From: Planctomycetota bacterium | Lineage (GTDB): Bacteria > Planctomycetota > UBA1135 > GCA-002686595 | Reading direction: 5' to 3' | Assembly: GCA_022446815.1 (NCBI GenBank) | Contig: JAKVCD010000006.1 | Location: forward strand, 1 to 64,000 | Length of the DNA: 64,000 nt | Shown here: positions 26,313-35,251 of the stretch, piece after piece | Position numbering within the stretch: position 1 is the first letter of the stretch | How the letters are laid out: each line of letters opens with the position of its first letter | Made by a program: the position numbers and the translations under genes | Notes under the pieces: generated by a model | Seen by the model: the letters and a program-made list of their open reading frames with translations, nothing else | The model's database searches: none | What the model was told of the DNA's origin: nothing

Positions 26313-27419
26313 ATGCCTGCGACCCTCATAAACGCCGACCATGGCCCCTCTGGCCCCGAGCTCATCGCCCAAGTCCAAGAGGCCCTCGAGGCTGGCGGCA
26401 TAGCGCTCTTACCCACTGAGACGGTTTACGGGATCGCTGCCCGCGCAGATGACCAGGCGGCCCTCACTGCCCTAGCTCACGCGAAGGGCAGGCCGACAGA
26501 GCAGCCCTTCACATGGCATGTCGGAGACTCCACCTGCCTCGACAAGCTCGGAGCCAGGACCGCGTCTGTGGGCCGGCTCGTCGAGCGCTACTGGCCAGGT
26601 CCGCTGACCCTCGTCGTCCCGGACAGAACCGGCTTCGTGCCACACTTGTCCAAGGCTGGCCGCGTGGGGGTTCGCTTCCCGGCTCATGAGCCCACGGCCT
26701 CCATTCTGAAGGCGCTCCCCTTCCCCGTCGCGATGACCAGCGCCAACCTCCATGGCGAGGAGCCCGTTCGCGAATTAGACCAGCTCGCGCCTGAGGTCCG
26801 CGAGAGACTCTCTCTCATCGTCGAGGGAGGCCCGCGCAGCCTCGGTGAATCCTCCACGGTCCTCTCACTAGGCCAGGCGGAGGGAGAGAAGCGACCGCGC
26901 TTCGACCTCCTACGCGAGGGCCTTCACGACCTCGCCACGCTCAAGCGGACCGCAGGCCTGCGGCTGCTCTTTGTCTGCACTGGAAACACGTGCCGCAGCC
27001 CCATGGCAGAAGGCCTCGCTCGGAGCGCGATCGCCAATGCCCTCGGCTGTCATAGCCGCGACCTCTCCGCCCTTGGATTCGAGGTCTCCTCCGCGGGTGT
27101 CTATGGCTTCGGAGGTGGTCCCGCGAGCAAGCACTCCGTGGATCAGATGGCTCGTCGAGACATCGACATCTCAGGACACTCAGCGAGCGGCACAACCCCA
27201 GAGATCCTCGCCGACGCTGACGAGATCTACTGCCTGACGAGCGGACATCTGAGGGCTGTCCAAGAGCTGCTTCCCCAGGGAGGTAGCGCGGTCGCGTCCC
27301 TCATAGATCCGAGCGGGGCTGACATCCCCGACCCCATCGGAGGCTCAAGCCTCGACTACGAGCGCTGCGCGGACAAGATCGCAGCCTGTATAGAGGCTCG
27401 CCTCTCAGACTGGGTCTGA
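26313..27419 (+). CDS. Fusion of Sua5/YrdC threonylcarbamoyl-AMP synthase and a YwlE-like protein-arginine phosphatase
   Basis: A 368-residue fusion. Residues 1-205 are a YrdC/Sua5 domain (GGIALLPTETVYGIAARA, AKGRPTEQPF, RYWPGPLTLVV, VGVRFPAHEPT, PVAMTSANLHG), which makes threonylcarbamoyl-AMP for the t6A37 modification of tRNA. Residues ~215-368 are a low-molecular-weight phosphatase with P-loop CTGNTCRSPMAEG (C222, R228) and general acid D340 in DPIGGS. The threonine inside the P-loop (NTC instead of NIC) is the residue that gives Bacillus YwlE its phospho-arginine specificity, so arginine phosphatase activity is inferred. In Bacillus the two genes are neighbours; here they are one. The start is ATG 26313; an upstream in-frame start at 26241 adds non-conserved sequence. 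It is divergent from the kinase-regulator operon. Confidence 0.88.
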   Translation: MPATLINADHGPSGPELIAQVQEALEAGGIALLPTETVYGIAARADDQAALTALAHAKGRPTEQPFTWHVGDSTCLDKLGARTASVGRLVERYWPGPLTLVVPDRTGFVPHLSKAGRVGVRFPAHEPTASILKALPFPVAMTSANLHGEEPVRELDQLAPEVRERLSLIVEGGPRSLGESSTVLSLGQAEGEKRPRFDLLREGLHDLATLKRTAGLRLLFVCTGNTCRSPMAEGLARSAIANALGCHSRDLSALGFEVSSAGVYGFGGGPASKHSVDQMARRDIDISGHSASGTTPEILADADEIYCLTSGHLRAVQELLPQGGSAVASLIDPSGADIPDPIGGSSLDYERCADKIAACIEARLSDWV

Positions 27420-27424
27420 AGAGC

Positions 27425-27907
27425 TCAGGCCAGCTCTGCGCCGGCCTCGTTACGAGCCAAGATCCCCCAGGCATCGTCGGAGGTCTCAGACTCCAAGAGC
27501 GCCTCACGGACAGCCTCTTTCGTGAGCGCTCGAGCGACGTCAGCCAAGGTCCGGATGTGCAGGAGCTTTTGGTCTCTGGGTATCACGAGGACCACGATGA
27601 GGCGGGCTGGCCCGCCGTCGATTGAGTCAAAGGGCAAGCCCTCATCACCCCCCACGATCCCCATGCAAGCAGCGATCTCTTCGAGACCTTCCACAGCTCC
27701 ATGCGGGATCGCGATGCCGTGCTCCATGCCGGTAGACATCGACTGCTCACGGGCGAGGACAGCCTCTCTGGCTGCCTCTGCCGCGTCCGCAGGGATCCGA
27801 CCGCTCTCGCAGAGGTGGTCGAGCATCTGTGTGATGGCCTCCCACTTGTCACCTGGGCGAAAGTTCACCAAGAGATCTTGGGCGGCGAAGAGCTTCGTAA
27901 GCTGCAT
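27425..27907 (-). CDS. ptsN: PTS EIIA domain protein, PtsN/fructose type
   Basis: A 160-residue single-domain EIIA of the mannitol/fructose/Ntr family. The phosphorylatable histidine is H69 in MEHGIAIPHGAVEGL, and the flanking block ARLIVVLVIPRDQKLLHIRTLADVARAL is typical. With no EIIB or EIIC domain or transporter gene nearby, it is more likely a regulatory PtsN than part of sugar uptake. It lies 50 bp downstream of nhaA on the same strand; PtsN is known to affect K+ homeostasis in other bacteria, so pairing with a Na+/H+ antiporter is suggestive. It is convergent with the Sua5-fusion gene, 5 bp apart. Confidence 0.85.
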   Translation of the reverse strand: MQLTKLFAAQDLLVNFRPGDKWEAITQMLDHLCESGRIPADAAEAAREAVLAREQSMSTGMEHGIAIPHGAVEGLEEIAACMGIVGGDEGLPFDSIDGGPARLIVVLVIPRDQKLLHIRTLADVARALTKEAVREALLESETSDDAWGILARNEAGAELA

Positions 27908-27957
27908 GACGGGTCAGAGGATAACTGCAGGCCAAGCGAGAAGGACAGGTGCTGAGC

Positions 27958-29148
27958 TCAAGCGCCCTTCTTGAAGCCAAAAACGCGCCCTAAGCCGACG
28001 GCGAGGAGGCCCACGACGCCAGAGAACAGCGCGCCCATCTTCGCCTGGCCGAGTAGGTCAGGGTCTGTGGGGAAGGCTGCGCCAGCGACGAACAAGGCGA
28101 CCGTGAGCCCGATCGCGGCGATGAGACCGACCATGCCTAGGTCCTTGTAACCCATCCCTGTCGGAAGCGGGAACCCGAGCTTCACGGCGAGCCAGCCAAA
28201 GAACATGACCCCAACGGTCTTACCCACGACAAGCGCTACAAGGATGGCGACAGTCATAGGCCCAATCCCCGCGAACTGAACGCCAGAGTTTGCGAAGGCG
28301 AAGAAGAAGAGACCCAAGTCCACGAACAGTTTGAGCTCGTGCTCAAAGCTATGCAGCGGGCTGTGGTCCTCCTCGTGATGAACCCCTGCTTCAGAATCAA
28401 CGAACATACCCGTGTCACGCTTGGGTCCGGGGAGGAAGGGTACGATCGGGACCAAGGCGAGGGCAGAGTGAAGGTGCGCCATCGTGAAGCCAGCCCACGA
28501 GATCGGTCCGGCGATGAAGATGTAAACCTGCCATCGGCTCACCTGCATCCGCCGCAGGAAGTACGCCACTACCATGCCTACCCCGACCAAGCCCAGCCAG
28601 GCAGGGTTCGTTGGGTTCGCAGGGTCACCGTAGAAGATGGCGATGATCCCCAAGCCGATGGCGTCGTCTGCGATCGCTAGGAGCAGCAGGAAGTTGATCG
28701 CGGGGTGACCAGGCCCGAACACAGCCCTCGCCACGAGCCAGGCCAAGGCGATGTCCGTAGCTGTAGGAATACCCCAGCCCCGCATGGGGTCCATCACTGT
28801 CCCCGTGTACTCGCCCGCACCCTGCTGTAGCCAGATCACAACGACGAAGGCGCCGATAGGCCCAAACACACCCCCCAGCGTCGCGAAGAGCGGGTTCATT
28901 GCCTTCTTCATGGGGTTGAGGCTGCCGCCAGGCAGAGCCGCCTCGGTGATCTCCTTGGCAGCGATCCCAAAGAAGAAGGCCATGAAGACGTTGTTGATAA
29001 TGAACGGGAGCGTCCCGTGGTGGTCAGCGAAGTAGCTCGCGTACCACTCAGGCGCCATGTTGGCCGCCAAGAGGCCCCCGAGGACCCCTACGAGCAGAGG
29101 CAATGAGAACTCTTGGAGGATCCGAACAAACTTCTTGGGGCGACTCAT
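27958..29148 (-). CDS. nhaA: Na+/H+ antiporter NhaA
   Basis: Inner-membrane antiporter that expels Na+ in exchange for two H+. The 396-residue protein has about 12 hydrophobic segments. The functional segment GWGIPTATDIALAWLVA matches the discontinuous helix IV region, and LAIADDAIGLGIIAIFY carries the paired aspartates that bind Na+. A charged, histidine-containing loop (GVHHEEDHSPLHSFEHEL) in the middle is longer than in E. coli NhaA and could be a pH-sensing insertion, but this is a guess. ATG 29148 is the first gene before ptsN. It is divergent from gspD across a 293-bp gap with several inverted repeats. Confidence 0.92.
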   Translation of the reverse strand: MSRPKKFVRILQEFSLPLLVGVLGGLLAANMAPEWYASYFADHHGTLPFIINNVFMAFFFGIAAKEITEAALPGGSLNPMKKAMNPLFATLGGVFGPIGAFVVVIWLQQGAGEYTGTVMDPMRGWGIPTATDIALAWLVARAVFGPGHPAINFLLLLAIADDAIGLGIIAIFYGDPANPTNPAWLGLVGVGMVVAYFLRRMQVSRWQVYIFIAGPISWAGFTMAHLHSALALVPIVPFLPGPKRDTGMFVDSEAGVHHEEDHSPLHSFEHELKLFVDLGLFFFAFANSGVQFAGIGPMTVAILVALVVGKTVGVMFFGWLAVKLGFPLPTGMGYKDLGMVGLIAAIGLTVALFVAGAAFPTDPDLLGQAKMGALFSGVVGLLAVGLGRVFGFKKGA

Positions 29149-29217
29149 GGGTACTTACATTCAGTGAAGATGGGCTTGAGGGCGAAAGAATGACCGCACC
29201 GGCCCCGCCATGCAACA

Positions 29218-29234
29218 TTCGTAAGCCCTACGAA
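29218..29234. repeat. Inverted repeat TTCGTA-N5-TACGAA in the nhaA-gspD gap
   Basis: A perfect 6-bp dyad with centre AGCCC, 70 bp upstream of the nhaA start. The form suggests a dimer-binding operator or a short stem; nothing further can be concluded. Confidence 0.35.
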
Positions 29235-29297
29235 GACCTCCTCTATTCCCCGACAAGCGGGAAGAAGGCCGCCAAAGTGGCGTCTGAGGCCCAACAG

Positions 29298-29331
29298 AAG
29301 TCCCGCTTCCTGGCCCCAGGAAACTGGACTT
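29298..29331. repeat. 34-bp composite inverted repeat in the nhaA-gspD gap
   Basis: Outer arms AAGTCC/GGACTT and inner arms TTCCTGG/CCAGGAA are perfect and share one centre of symmetry, separated by 3-bp internal loops (CGC and ACT). As DNA it is an operator-like dyad; as RNA a 13-bp stem with a symmetric internal loop. It lies 150 bp from nhaA and 111 bp from gspD. The rest of this 293-bp gap shows no gene I can support. Confidence 0.45.
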
Positions 29332-29441
29332 GCCATCCCGAGCCCCTAGGATTGCCGAAGACAGAGACTATTGAGCCCTAAATCCCGCTCACTCCCGACC
29401 TTAGCGCTGACCCCGGCGCGACGGTCCGTGCCCTGACGAAC

Positions 29442-31751
29442 ATGATCGCCCTCCTCTCCGCCCTCGCCCTGACGCTCACTCCCGCACCGGCCCTCACCAC
29501 GCAGGACCCTAGCGCAGATGAGGTTCCCCCGATCCAAGATCTTGGGGACACCTACCTCCTGACTTTCTCAGAGTCCCAAGAGGGCCTCAGCCTTGAGCGC
29601 TTCGTGAAGCTCTGCCAGCAAACGACTGGCATCAACTTCACATACGACAACGACACAGCTGCTCGCCTCCGCCAGGAGACCGTGCGGATGTACGGCCCCA
29701 AGGTGATCCCAAAGAGCGAGTTCTACTCGTTCTTCCAGATCATCATGATCATCAACAACTACGTCTGCTCGCGCATCGGACCGGAGCACCTCGCAGTCGT
29801 AGTCGTGCAGAACCTCGAAGTCGGCCAGACCCGAAACACGATCCGCCAGGACGCGATCTACGTTGAGCCTGAAGAGCTCGAGGTCTACGCCAATCAACCC
29901 GCCACGATCATCCAGACCGTCATTCACCTGCCGAACACCGACACGCGCACGATGTCGAATCAGCTGCGTGGAATGGGTATCGACCAGTCGACGATGGCTG
30001 TCATCCCAGTCTCGACCAACCACGTCATCCTTCAAGGCTTCGGCAACCAAATCTCGAGCCTCTCCAAGATGCTCCTCCTAATTGACGACTACTCGAAGCC
30101 GGAAGACCCCGTCCACCCTGAGATCGAGGTCTTGCCTCTCGAATACTCCTCAGCTGAAGAGATCGCCGAGACGCTCGAGGAGCTCCTCGAAGCGAGCAGA
30201 CGCGCCTCCCAAACCATCGGCCGCCAGCAGCAAGCGCAGGGTGCGACCGCGCCTCTGCAGACGCAGACCGCTGAGACGAAGGTCATGGTCAACCCGAGCT
30301 CAAACTCTCTGCTCATAGTCGCGATGCCTGATGAGATGCCGCGCATCAAAGAGCTCGTCGCGCGCCTCGACACAGAGGTCCTAGCCCCTGACCAGACCTA
30401 TCACTTCTACAACCTCGAGAACGCTGACGCCGAAGAGATGGCTGAGGTGCTCGAAGAGTTCTTACGCGACGCCACGCAGATCCAAGCCACCGCCGCTGGC
30501 GGTCAAGGCAACCGACAAGGAGCCGCAAGATCGAACTCTGGCGAGGTCGTCGTCGTCCCTGACCCTGCCACCAACTCACTCCTGATCGCCGCGACCCGCT
30601 CCCGCTATGACGAGGTGATCGACATGGTCATGAAACTCGACCAGCGCCAAGACCAGGTCCTGATTGAGACGGCCCTCGTGGAGCTCACTGGCCGCGACTT
30701 CCTGACCCTTGGTATTGAGCTAGGCCTCGCAGACATCCCTGGCTCGAACGAGGTCGGTGGCTTCGGAGTCTCCAGCTTCGGCCTCAGCAGCTTCCAGGAC
30801 ACAGACGGCGACGGCATCCCGGACGCGCGTATCCCCAACGTCGGCAATGGAATGAGCGCGGGCATCTTGGACGGCGAAGACTTCAGCCTCCCCGTCCTGA
30901 TCCAAGCCCTTGAGGAGGACCGCAACTCCAACGTCCTCTCCAAGCCCTCGATCCTGGTCAGCAACAACGGAGGAGCCTTCGTCGAGACGAAGGATGAGCA
31001 GCCGACAACCAACCTGACCACCTCCGGCGCGAACGTCTCAGGCTTCGCTCAGGAGACCTTCGGCGGCTACCAAGAGGCGGGGATCACCCTCTCCATCTCC
31101 CCCACGATCTCAGCCTCGCGCTACCTGCGCCTGAACATCAGCCTGAGAATCTCCAACTTCCTCGGCACTGTCTCCGGCCCCATCCCTCCTCCGCGCTTGA
31201 CCCGCCTGGTGGAGACCACGGTCAACGTCCCCGACGGCGCGACCATGGTCCTCGGCGGCATCATCGTCGACAACCTCGTCGAAGCAGAGGAGAAGGTGCC
31301 CTTCCTAGGCGACCTCCCTGTCCTCGGACCGCTCTTCAGAGTCTCTGAAGAGACCAAGGAACGCACGAGCCTCTACTTCTTTGTCACACCGCACATCATG
31401 CGAGACCGCGAGTTCGCCGACCTCGCAGACTACAGCTACCAGAAGAAGCTCGAGGCCGCAGACTCGATCGGCGCAGACCGCATCCGCCTCATCGATGAGA
31501 ACTTTGGCAGCGAGGAGGGCATCCCCGGCTTCGAGGTCCCCCTCTTCCAAGGTCCCAGCAGCGGTGAGGTAGACGAGGGGGAGATCGGCATCGACCTCAA
31601 TGACATCGCCCCCATGCTCGAGTCCGGTAAGGACAGCCAGGCGAACCGCGAGCCCACGCCTGCGGGCGGTGAATCTTCCGCCTCCGTCGAAGAGCAACGC
31701 GAAGCAGACGAAAACCCCTCTGGCTGGGAGCCCGCTGACGGCGGGCGATAG
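29442..31751 (+). CDS. gspD: Type II secretion system secretin GspD
   Basis: The outer-membrane channel of the type II secretion system. The 769-residue protein has a signal peptide (MIALLSALALTLTPAPALT) and periplasmic N0/N1-N3 domains with repeated ring-building motifs (NPSSNSLLIVAMPDEMPRIK, DPATNSLLIAATRSRYDEVI). The secretin core is at about 395-660 with VLIETALVELTGRD, NVLSKPSILVSNNG, VPDGATMVLGGIIVDN and VPFLGDLPVLGPLF. The C-terminal ~110 residues are acidic and low-complexity. Between N domains is a Gln/Ala-rich insert (SRRASQTIGRQQQAQGATA). It is the first gene of gspDEFGHIJ; gspE follows after 26 bp. The Shine-Dalgarno is weak. Confidence 0.95.
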   Translation: MIALLSALALTLTPAPALTTQDPSADEVPPIQDLGDTYLLTFSESQEGLSLERFVKLCQQTTGINFTYDNDTAARLRQETVRMYGPKVIPKSEFYSFFQIIMIINNYVCSRIGPEHLAVVVVQNLEVGQTRNTIRQDAIYVEPEELEVYANQPATIIQTVIHLPNTDTRTMSNQLRGMGIDQSTMAVIPVSTNHVILQGFGNQISSLSKMLLLIDDYSKPEDPVHPEIEVLPLEYSSAEEIAETLEELLEASRRASQTIGRQQQAQGATAPLQTQTAETKVMVNPSSNSLLIVAMPDEMPRIKELVARLDTEVLAPDQTYHFYNLENADAEEMAEVLEEFLRDATQIQATAAGGQGNRQGAARSNSGEVVVVPDPATNSLLIAATRSRYDEVIDMVMKLDQRQDQVLIETALVELTGRDFLTLGIELGLADIPGSNEVGGFGVSSFGLSSFQDTDGDGIPDARIPNVGNGMSAGILDGEDFSLPVLIQALEEDRNSNVLSKPSILVSNNGGAFVETKDEQPTTNLTTSGANVSGFAQETFGGYQEAGITLSISPTISASRYLRLNISLRISNFLGTVSGPIPPPRLTRLVETTVNVPDGATMVLGGIIVDNLVEAEEKVPFLGDLPVLGPLFRVSEETKERTSLYFFVTPHIMRDREFADLADYSYQKKLEAADSIGADRIRLIDENFGSEEGIPGFEVPLFQGPSSGEVDEGEIGIDLNDIAPMLESGKDSQANREPTPAGGESSASVEEQREADENPSGWEPADGGR

Positions 31752-31777
31752 CCGCGAGAAGAGAAAGACTCGGCGCC

Positions 31778-33484
31778 ATGACTAGTATCGCAGACCTCCT
31801 CATCAACAGCGGCCTCACGAGAGAGCAGCTCGACGAGTGCCGGAAGATCGCCGGCGCGAGCGGAGAGACTCTAGACAGGGTGATCTTGCAGAAGGGCTAC
31901 CTCCCGGAGGAGGACCTGCTGCAGTCCTATGGGCAGGCCCTAGGCTTCGAGTTCATCCCCGAACTCGAGGGCACGAGCGTCCCCGCAGACTTCGTGAACG
32001 ACGTCCCTGTCCACTTCGCGCGCAACTACAACCTCATCGCCCTCGACGATGGAGCGAGCGGCGTCATGCGTGTAGCAACCTGCAACCCGCTTGACCCCCA
32101 CCCGATGGACGACCTCTCGAGCATGCTCGGGAAGGAGCTCGATCCGGTCCTCGCACCGCGGGTTGAGATCACGACTCTCATCGCGCGCGCATACAGGCAC
32201 AAGGCCGACGGCGTCGACGAGGCCCTGACTGAGGTCAGCGAAGATGACGACATCGCGGACCTCGCGGAAGAGATCGATGAGTCAGAGGACGTCCTCGACG
32301 TCTCCAACAAGGCCCCGATCATCAAGCTCGTTAACACGATCTTGTTCCAGGCCTTGAAGCTCCGGTCATCTGATGTGCACTTTCAGCCCTACCCTGACCG
32401 CGTCCAAGTTCGCTTCAGGATTGACGGGATCCTCTATGACATGGACGCCATCCCGCGCCGCGTCCTCGAGGCCATCGTCAGCCGTGTGAAGATCATGGCA
32501 AAGATGGACATCGATGAGCGCCGCCTCCCGCAGGACGGCCGCGCGACCATCCGCCTTGGCGACTCAGAGGTCGACGTCCGAGTCAGCTCTGTCCCCACAA
32601 CCACTGGTGAGCGGATCGTCATGCGACTGCTCGACAAGTCAGCCAAGGTTTACAGCCTCCCCGAAATCGGCCTAACCCAAGACAACGAGAACATCCTTCG
32701 CGAGTACCTCAATTACTCACACGGGATCATCCTCGTCACCGGCCCCACTGGTTCAGGAAAGACGACGACCCTCTACGCCGGCCTCACCGAGCTAGACACA
32801 ACCAGCAAGAACGTCCTCACGATCGAAGATCCTGTCGAGTACTCAGTCGGCGGTGTCAGCCAAGTGCAGGTGAACCAGAAGAAGGGCCTCACCTTCGCGA
32901 GCGGGCTGCGCTCCTTCTTGCGTCAGGACCCTGACGTGATGATGGTCGGTGAGATTCGAGATCTTGAGACTGCAGAGGTCGCCATCCGAGCCGCCCTCAC
33001 GGGGCACTTGGTGTTCTCCACGGTTCACACCAATGACGCAGCGAGCACTATCACAAGGATGATTGACCAAGGCGTCGAGCCCTATCTTGTAGCGAGCTCT
33101 ATCGTCCTTGTCATAGCCCAGAGGCTCGTGCGAACAGTATGCAAGCACTGCAAGGAGTACCGTCCCATCGACGAGGAGGAGGCCAGCAAGCTCCGCCAGG
33201 TGGGGCTCTCTCCCGACGACCTGCCCCAAGGCATCGCCTACGGCGCAGGCTGCGACGAGTGCTTCCACTCCGGCTATGCAGGCCGAACAGCTATCTACGA
33301 GTTCCTCCCGATCAGCGAGACTCTGCGAGCCTCCGTTATGGATGGCGCGACGGCCTCACAGATCAAGCGCGAGGCCGTCGCTGGCGGCATGATCACCCTG
33401 CGCGAGGATGGCCGACAAAAGATCCTGGCCGGACTCACTACGACCGACGAGGTCATGCGCGTCACTCAGATGGACATCGAGTAA
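31778..33484 (+). CDS. gspE: Type II secretion ATPase GspE
   Basis: The cytoplasmic hexameric ATPase that powers pseudopilus assembly. At 568 residues it has the N1E domain (LDRVILQKGYLPEEDLLQ), the NTE region, Walker A GPTGSGKTTT (about 322-331), the Asp box TIEDPVEY, Walker B DVMMVGEIRDLETAE and the His box GHLVFSTVHTND. The Zn-binding tetracysteine insert (CKHC, then CDEC) is present. A short acidic linker (VSEDDDIADLAEEIDESED) separates the N-terminal domains. Translation starts at ATG 31778 with a GAGAAGAG purine tract upstream; gspF follows 15 bp later. Confidence 0.96.
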   Translation: MTSIADLLINSGLTREQLDECRKIAGASGETLDRVILQKGYLPEEDLLQSYGQALGFEFIPELEGTSVPADFVNDVPVHFARNYNLIALDDGASGVMRVATCNPLDPHPMDDLSSMLGKELDPVLAPRVEITTLIARAYRHKADGVDEALTEVSEDDDIADLAEEIDESEDVLDVSNKAPIIKLVNTILFQALKLRSSDVHFQPYPDRVQVRFRIDGILYDMDAIPRRVLEAIVSRVKIMAKMDIDERRLPQDGRATIRLGDSEVDVRVSSVPTTTGERIVMRLLDKSAKVYSLPEIGLTQDNENILREYLNYSHGIILVTGPTGSGKTTTLYAGLTELDTTSKNVLTIEDPVEYSVGGVSQVQVNQKKGLTFASGLRSFLRQDPDVMMVGEIRDLETAEVAIRAALTGHLVFSTVHTNDAASTITRMIDQGVEPYLVASSIVLVIAQRLVRTVCKHCKEYRPIDEEEASKLRQVGLSPDDLPQGIAYGAGCDECFHSGYAGRTAIYEFLPISETLRASVMDGATASQIKREAVAGGMITLREDGRQKILAGLTTTDEVMRVTQMDIE

Positions 33485-33499
33485 CGGAGGAGGCTCCGC

Positions 33500-34765
33500 G
33501 TGCCCATCTACCAATACACCGCCCTCGCTCCTGGCGGAGACGTCAAGAAGGGCGTCATCGACGCGGACACAGCCCGAGACGCCCGGCAGCGGCTCCGTAA
33601 AGAGAATCTCCTCGTCACAGACATCGCTGAAGGGCGTTCCGCAAGGAAGCGCAAGGACAAGACAGACGCCGGCGCAAAGGTCGGCATCATGGCGCGTATA
33701 CGGGAAGCGCGCGCTGCGCACTCTGGCCCAAGCGGCAGAGACCTTGAGCTCGTCACAGCAGCTACGCGCCAGCTAGGGACGATGCTCGGCTCAGGTATCC
33801 CCCTCACTGAGGCCCTGCGCGCGATGATCGAGCAGGCACAGGACAGGCGCACAGAGACCGTCTTCCGCGAGATCCGTGAAGCCGTAAACCAGGGCGCCTC
33901 CTTAGCGGACGCCCTAGAGCAGCACCCCGGCTTCTTCACAGACCTCTACGTGAACATGGTCCGCGCAGGCGAGGCCACCGGCAACGTCGACGTCGTGCTC
34001 TCTCGCCTCGCAGACTACCTCCAGTATCAGCGTACGATCCGCCGCAAGGTCGTGAGCGCGATGACCTATCCGATCATGATGATCTGCCTCGGGTTCCTCG
34101 TGGTCACCGCGCTGCTCACCTTCGTCGTCCCTAAGATCACCGAGATGCTGGAGGACACCGGGCAGGCCCTGCCGACGCCGACGAGGATCCTCATCGCCAT
34201 CTCAGACGGCTTCCGCGACTACTGGCTGATCGGCGCGATCGTGATCGCGTTCGTCTCATTCTTCTTCGAGCGCGTCTACAAAAAGAACGAAGACGGCCGC
34301 CTGAAGATCGACCGCTTCCTCCTGAAGATGCCCGTCATCGGTGAGGTCCTCCTCAAACAGGCCGTGAGTCGCTTCACTCGCACCCTAAGTACGCTCCTGC
34401 AGTCCGGCGTGAACGCAGTCCAGAGCCTAGAGATCACCCGAAACGTCGTGCAGAACCGGGTCGTCTCCGACGCCACGGAGCACATCCGTTCGCGTATCGT
34501 AGAGGGCACGGACATCTCCACTCCGCTCCGAGCGACCGAGGTCTTCCCAGCAGTGGTCGCTTATATGGTCGCCGTGGGAGAGCAGGCAGGAGAGCTCGAA
34601 CAGATGCTCGACCGAATCGCCGACTCATATGACGAAGAGATCGAGATCGCGACAGAGCGCATGACCAGCGTCCTAGAGCCCATCATGATCATCGGGCTCG
34701 CCATCGTCGTGGGCTTCATTGTCATCTCCATCGTCCTGCCTATCCTTCAAGTCGGCCAGATCTAA
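33500..34765 (+). CDS. gspF: Type II secretion inner-membrane platform protein GspF
   Basis: Polytopic platform protein linking the ATPase to the pseudopilus. The 421-residue protein has two T2SSF domains, GTMLGSGIPLTEALRAM and TLLQSGVNAVQSLEIT, each followed by a membrane segment (MMICLGFLVVTALLTFVV, IIGLAIVVGFIVISIVL), plus a third helix (LIGAIVIAFVSFFF). The start is GTG 33500, set by GGAGGAGG 6-13 bp upstream. The N-terminal PIYQYTALAPGGDVKKGVID is the usual cytoplasmic start of the family. Confidence 0.95.
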   Translation: MPIYQYTALAPGGDVKKGVIDADTARDARQRLRKENLLVTDIAEGRSARKRKDKTDAGAKVGIMARIREARAAHSGPSGRDLELVTAATRQLGTMLGSGIPLTEALRAMIEQAQDRRTETVFREIREAVNQGASLADALEQHPGFFTDLYVNMVRAGEATGNVDVVLSRLADYLQYQRTIRRKVVSAMTYPIMMICLGFLVVTALLTFVVPKITEMLEDTGQALPTPTRILIAISDGFRDYWLIGAIVIAFVSFFFERVYKKNEDGRLKIDRFLLKMPVIGEVLLKQAVSRFTRTLSTLLQSGVNAVQSLEITRNVVQNRVVSDATEHIRSRIVEGTDISTPLRATEVFPAVVAYMVAVGEQAGELEQMLDRIADSYDEEIEIATERMTSVLEPIMIIGLAIVVGFIVISIVLPILQVGQI

Positions 34766-34803
34766 GTCCTGGCCGAGCCCTACCCCCTCCAACAGAGGAC
34801 CAC

Positions 34804-35250
34804 ATGAAAACTCTCAACAGAACCAACGCCCCCGCCAAGCGGCGCGCAGGCTTCTCACTAGCCGAGCTGATGGTCGTCATCGTCATCCTCGGACTCCTCG
34901 CAACGCTCGCCGTCCAGAACGTCCCTGCGCTCCTGAACCGCGCCTCCACCGGCACGATCAAGGCCAACATCACGACGATTTGCCAAGCTGTCGACAACTT
35001 CGTCATCCTCAACAACGGGCGTCACCCTGAGAGCCTCGAACAGCTCGTCACCCCTGACGAGAACGGCGAGACCCTCCTCAAGGGGCGCAAGGTGCCCGCG
35101 GACCCGTGGGGCGCCGAGTTCCAGTACGACCCCCCGATGTCCGGGGCCCGTGGATATCGAATCTACACCCACGGTAAGGACGGAATCCCTGGCGGTGAGG
35201 GCGAAGACAAAGACATCGACAACTGGATGATCGAGGACCGCGAGGTGTAG
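34804..35250 (+). CDS. gspG: Major pseudopilin GspG
   Basis: Main subunit of the type II secretion pseudopilus. The 148-residue prepilin has a basic leader (KRRAG) cut by prepilin peptidase between G16 and F17. The mature protein begins FSLAELMVVIVILGLLATL with the conserved glutamate at mature position 5. The C-terminal globular part has the family pattern DPWGAEFQYDPP and a calcium-loop-like acidic end (GKDGIPGGEGEDKDIDNW). It lies 38 bp after gspF with AGAGGA before the ATG. Confidence 0.95.
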   Translation: MKTLNRTNAPAKRRAGFSLAELMVVIVILGLLATLAVQNVPALLNRASTGTIKANITTICQAVDNFVILNNGRHPESLEQLVTPDENGETLLKGRKVPADPWGAEFQYDPPMSGARGYRIYTHGKDGIPGGEGEDKDIDNWMIEDREV

Positions 35251-35251
35251 T

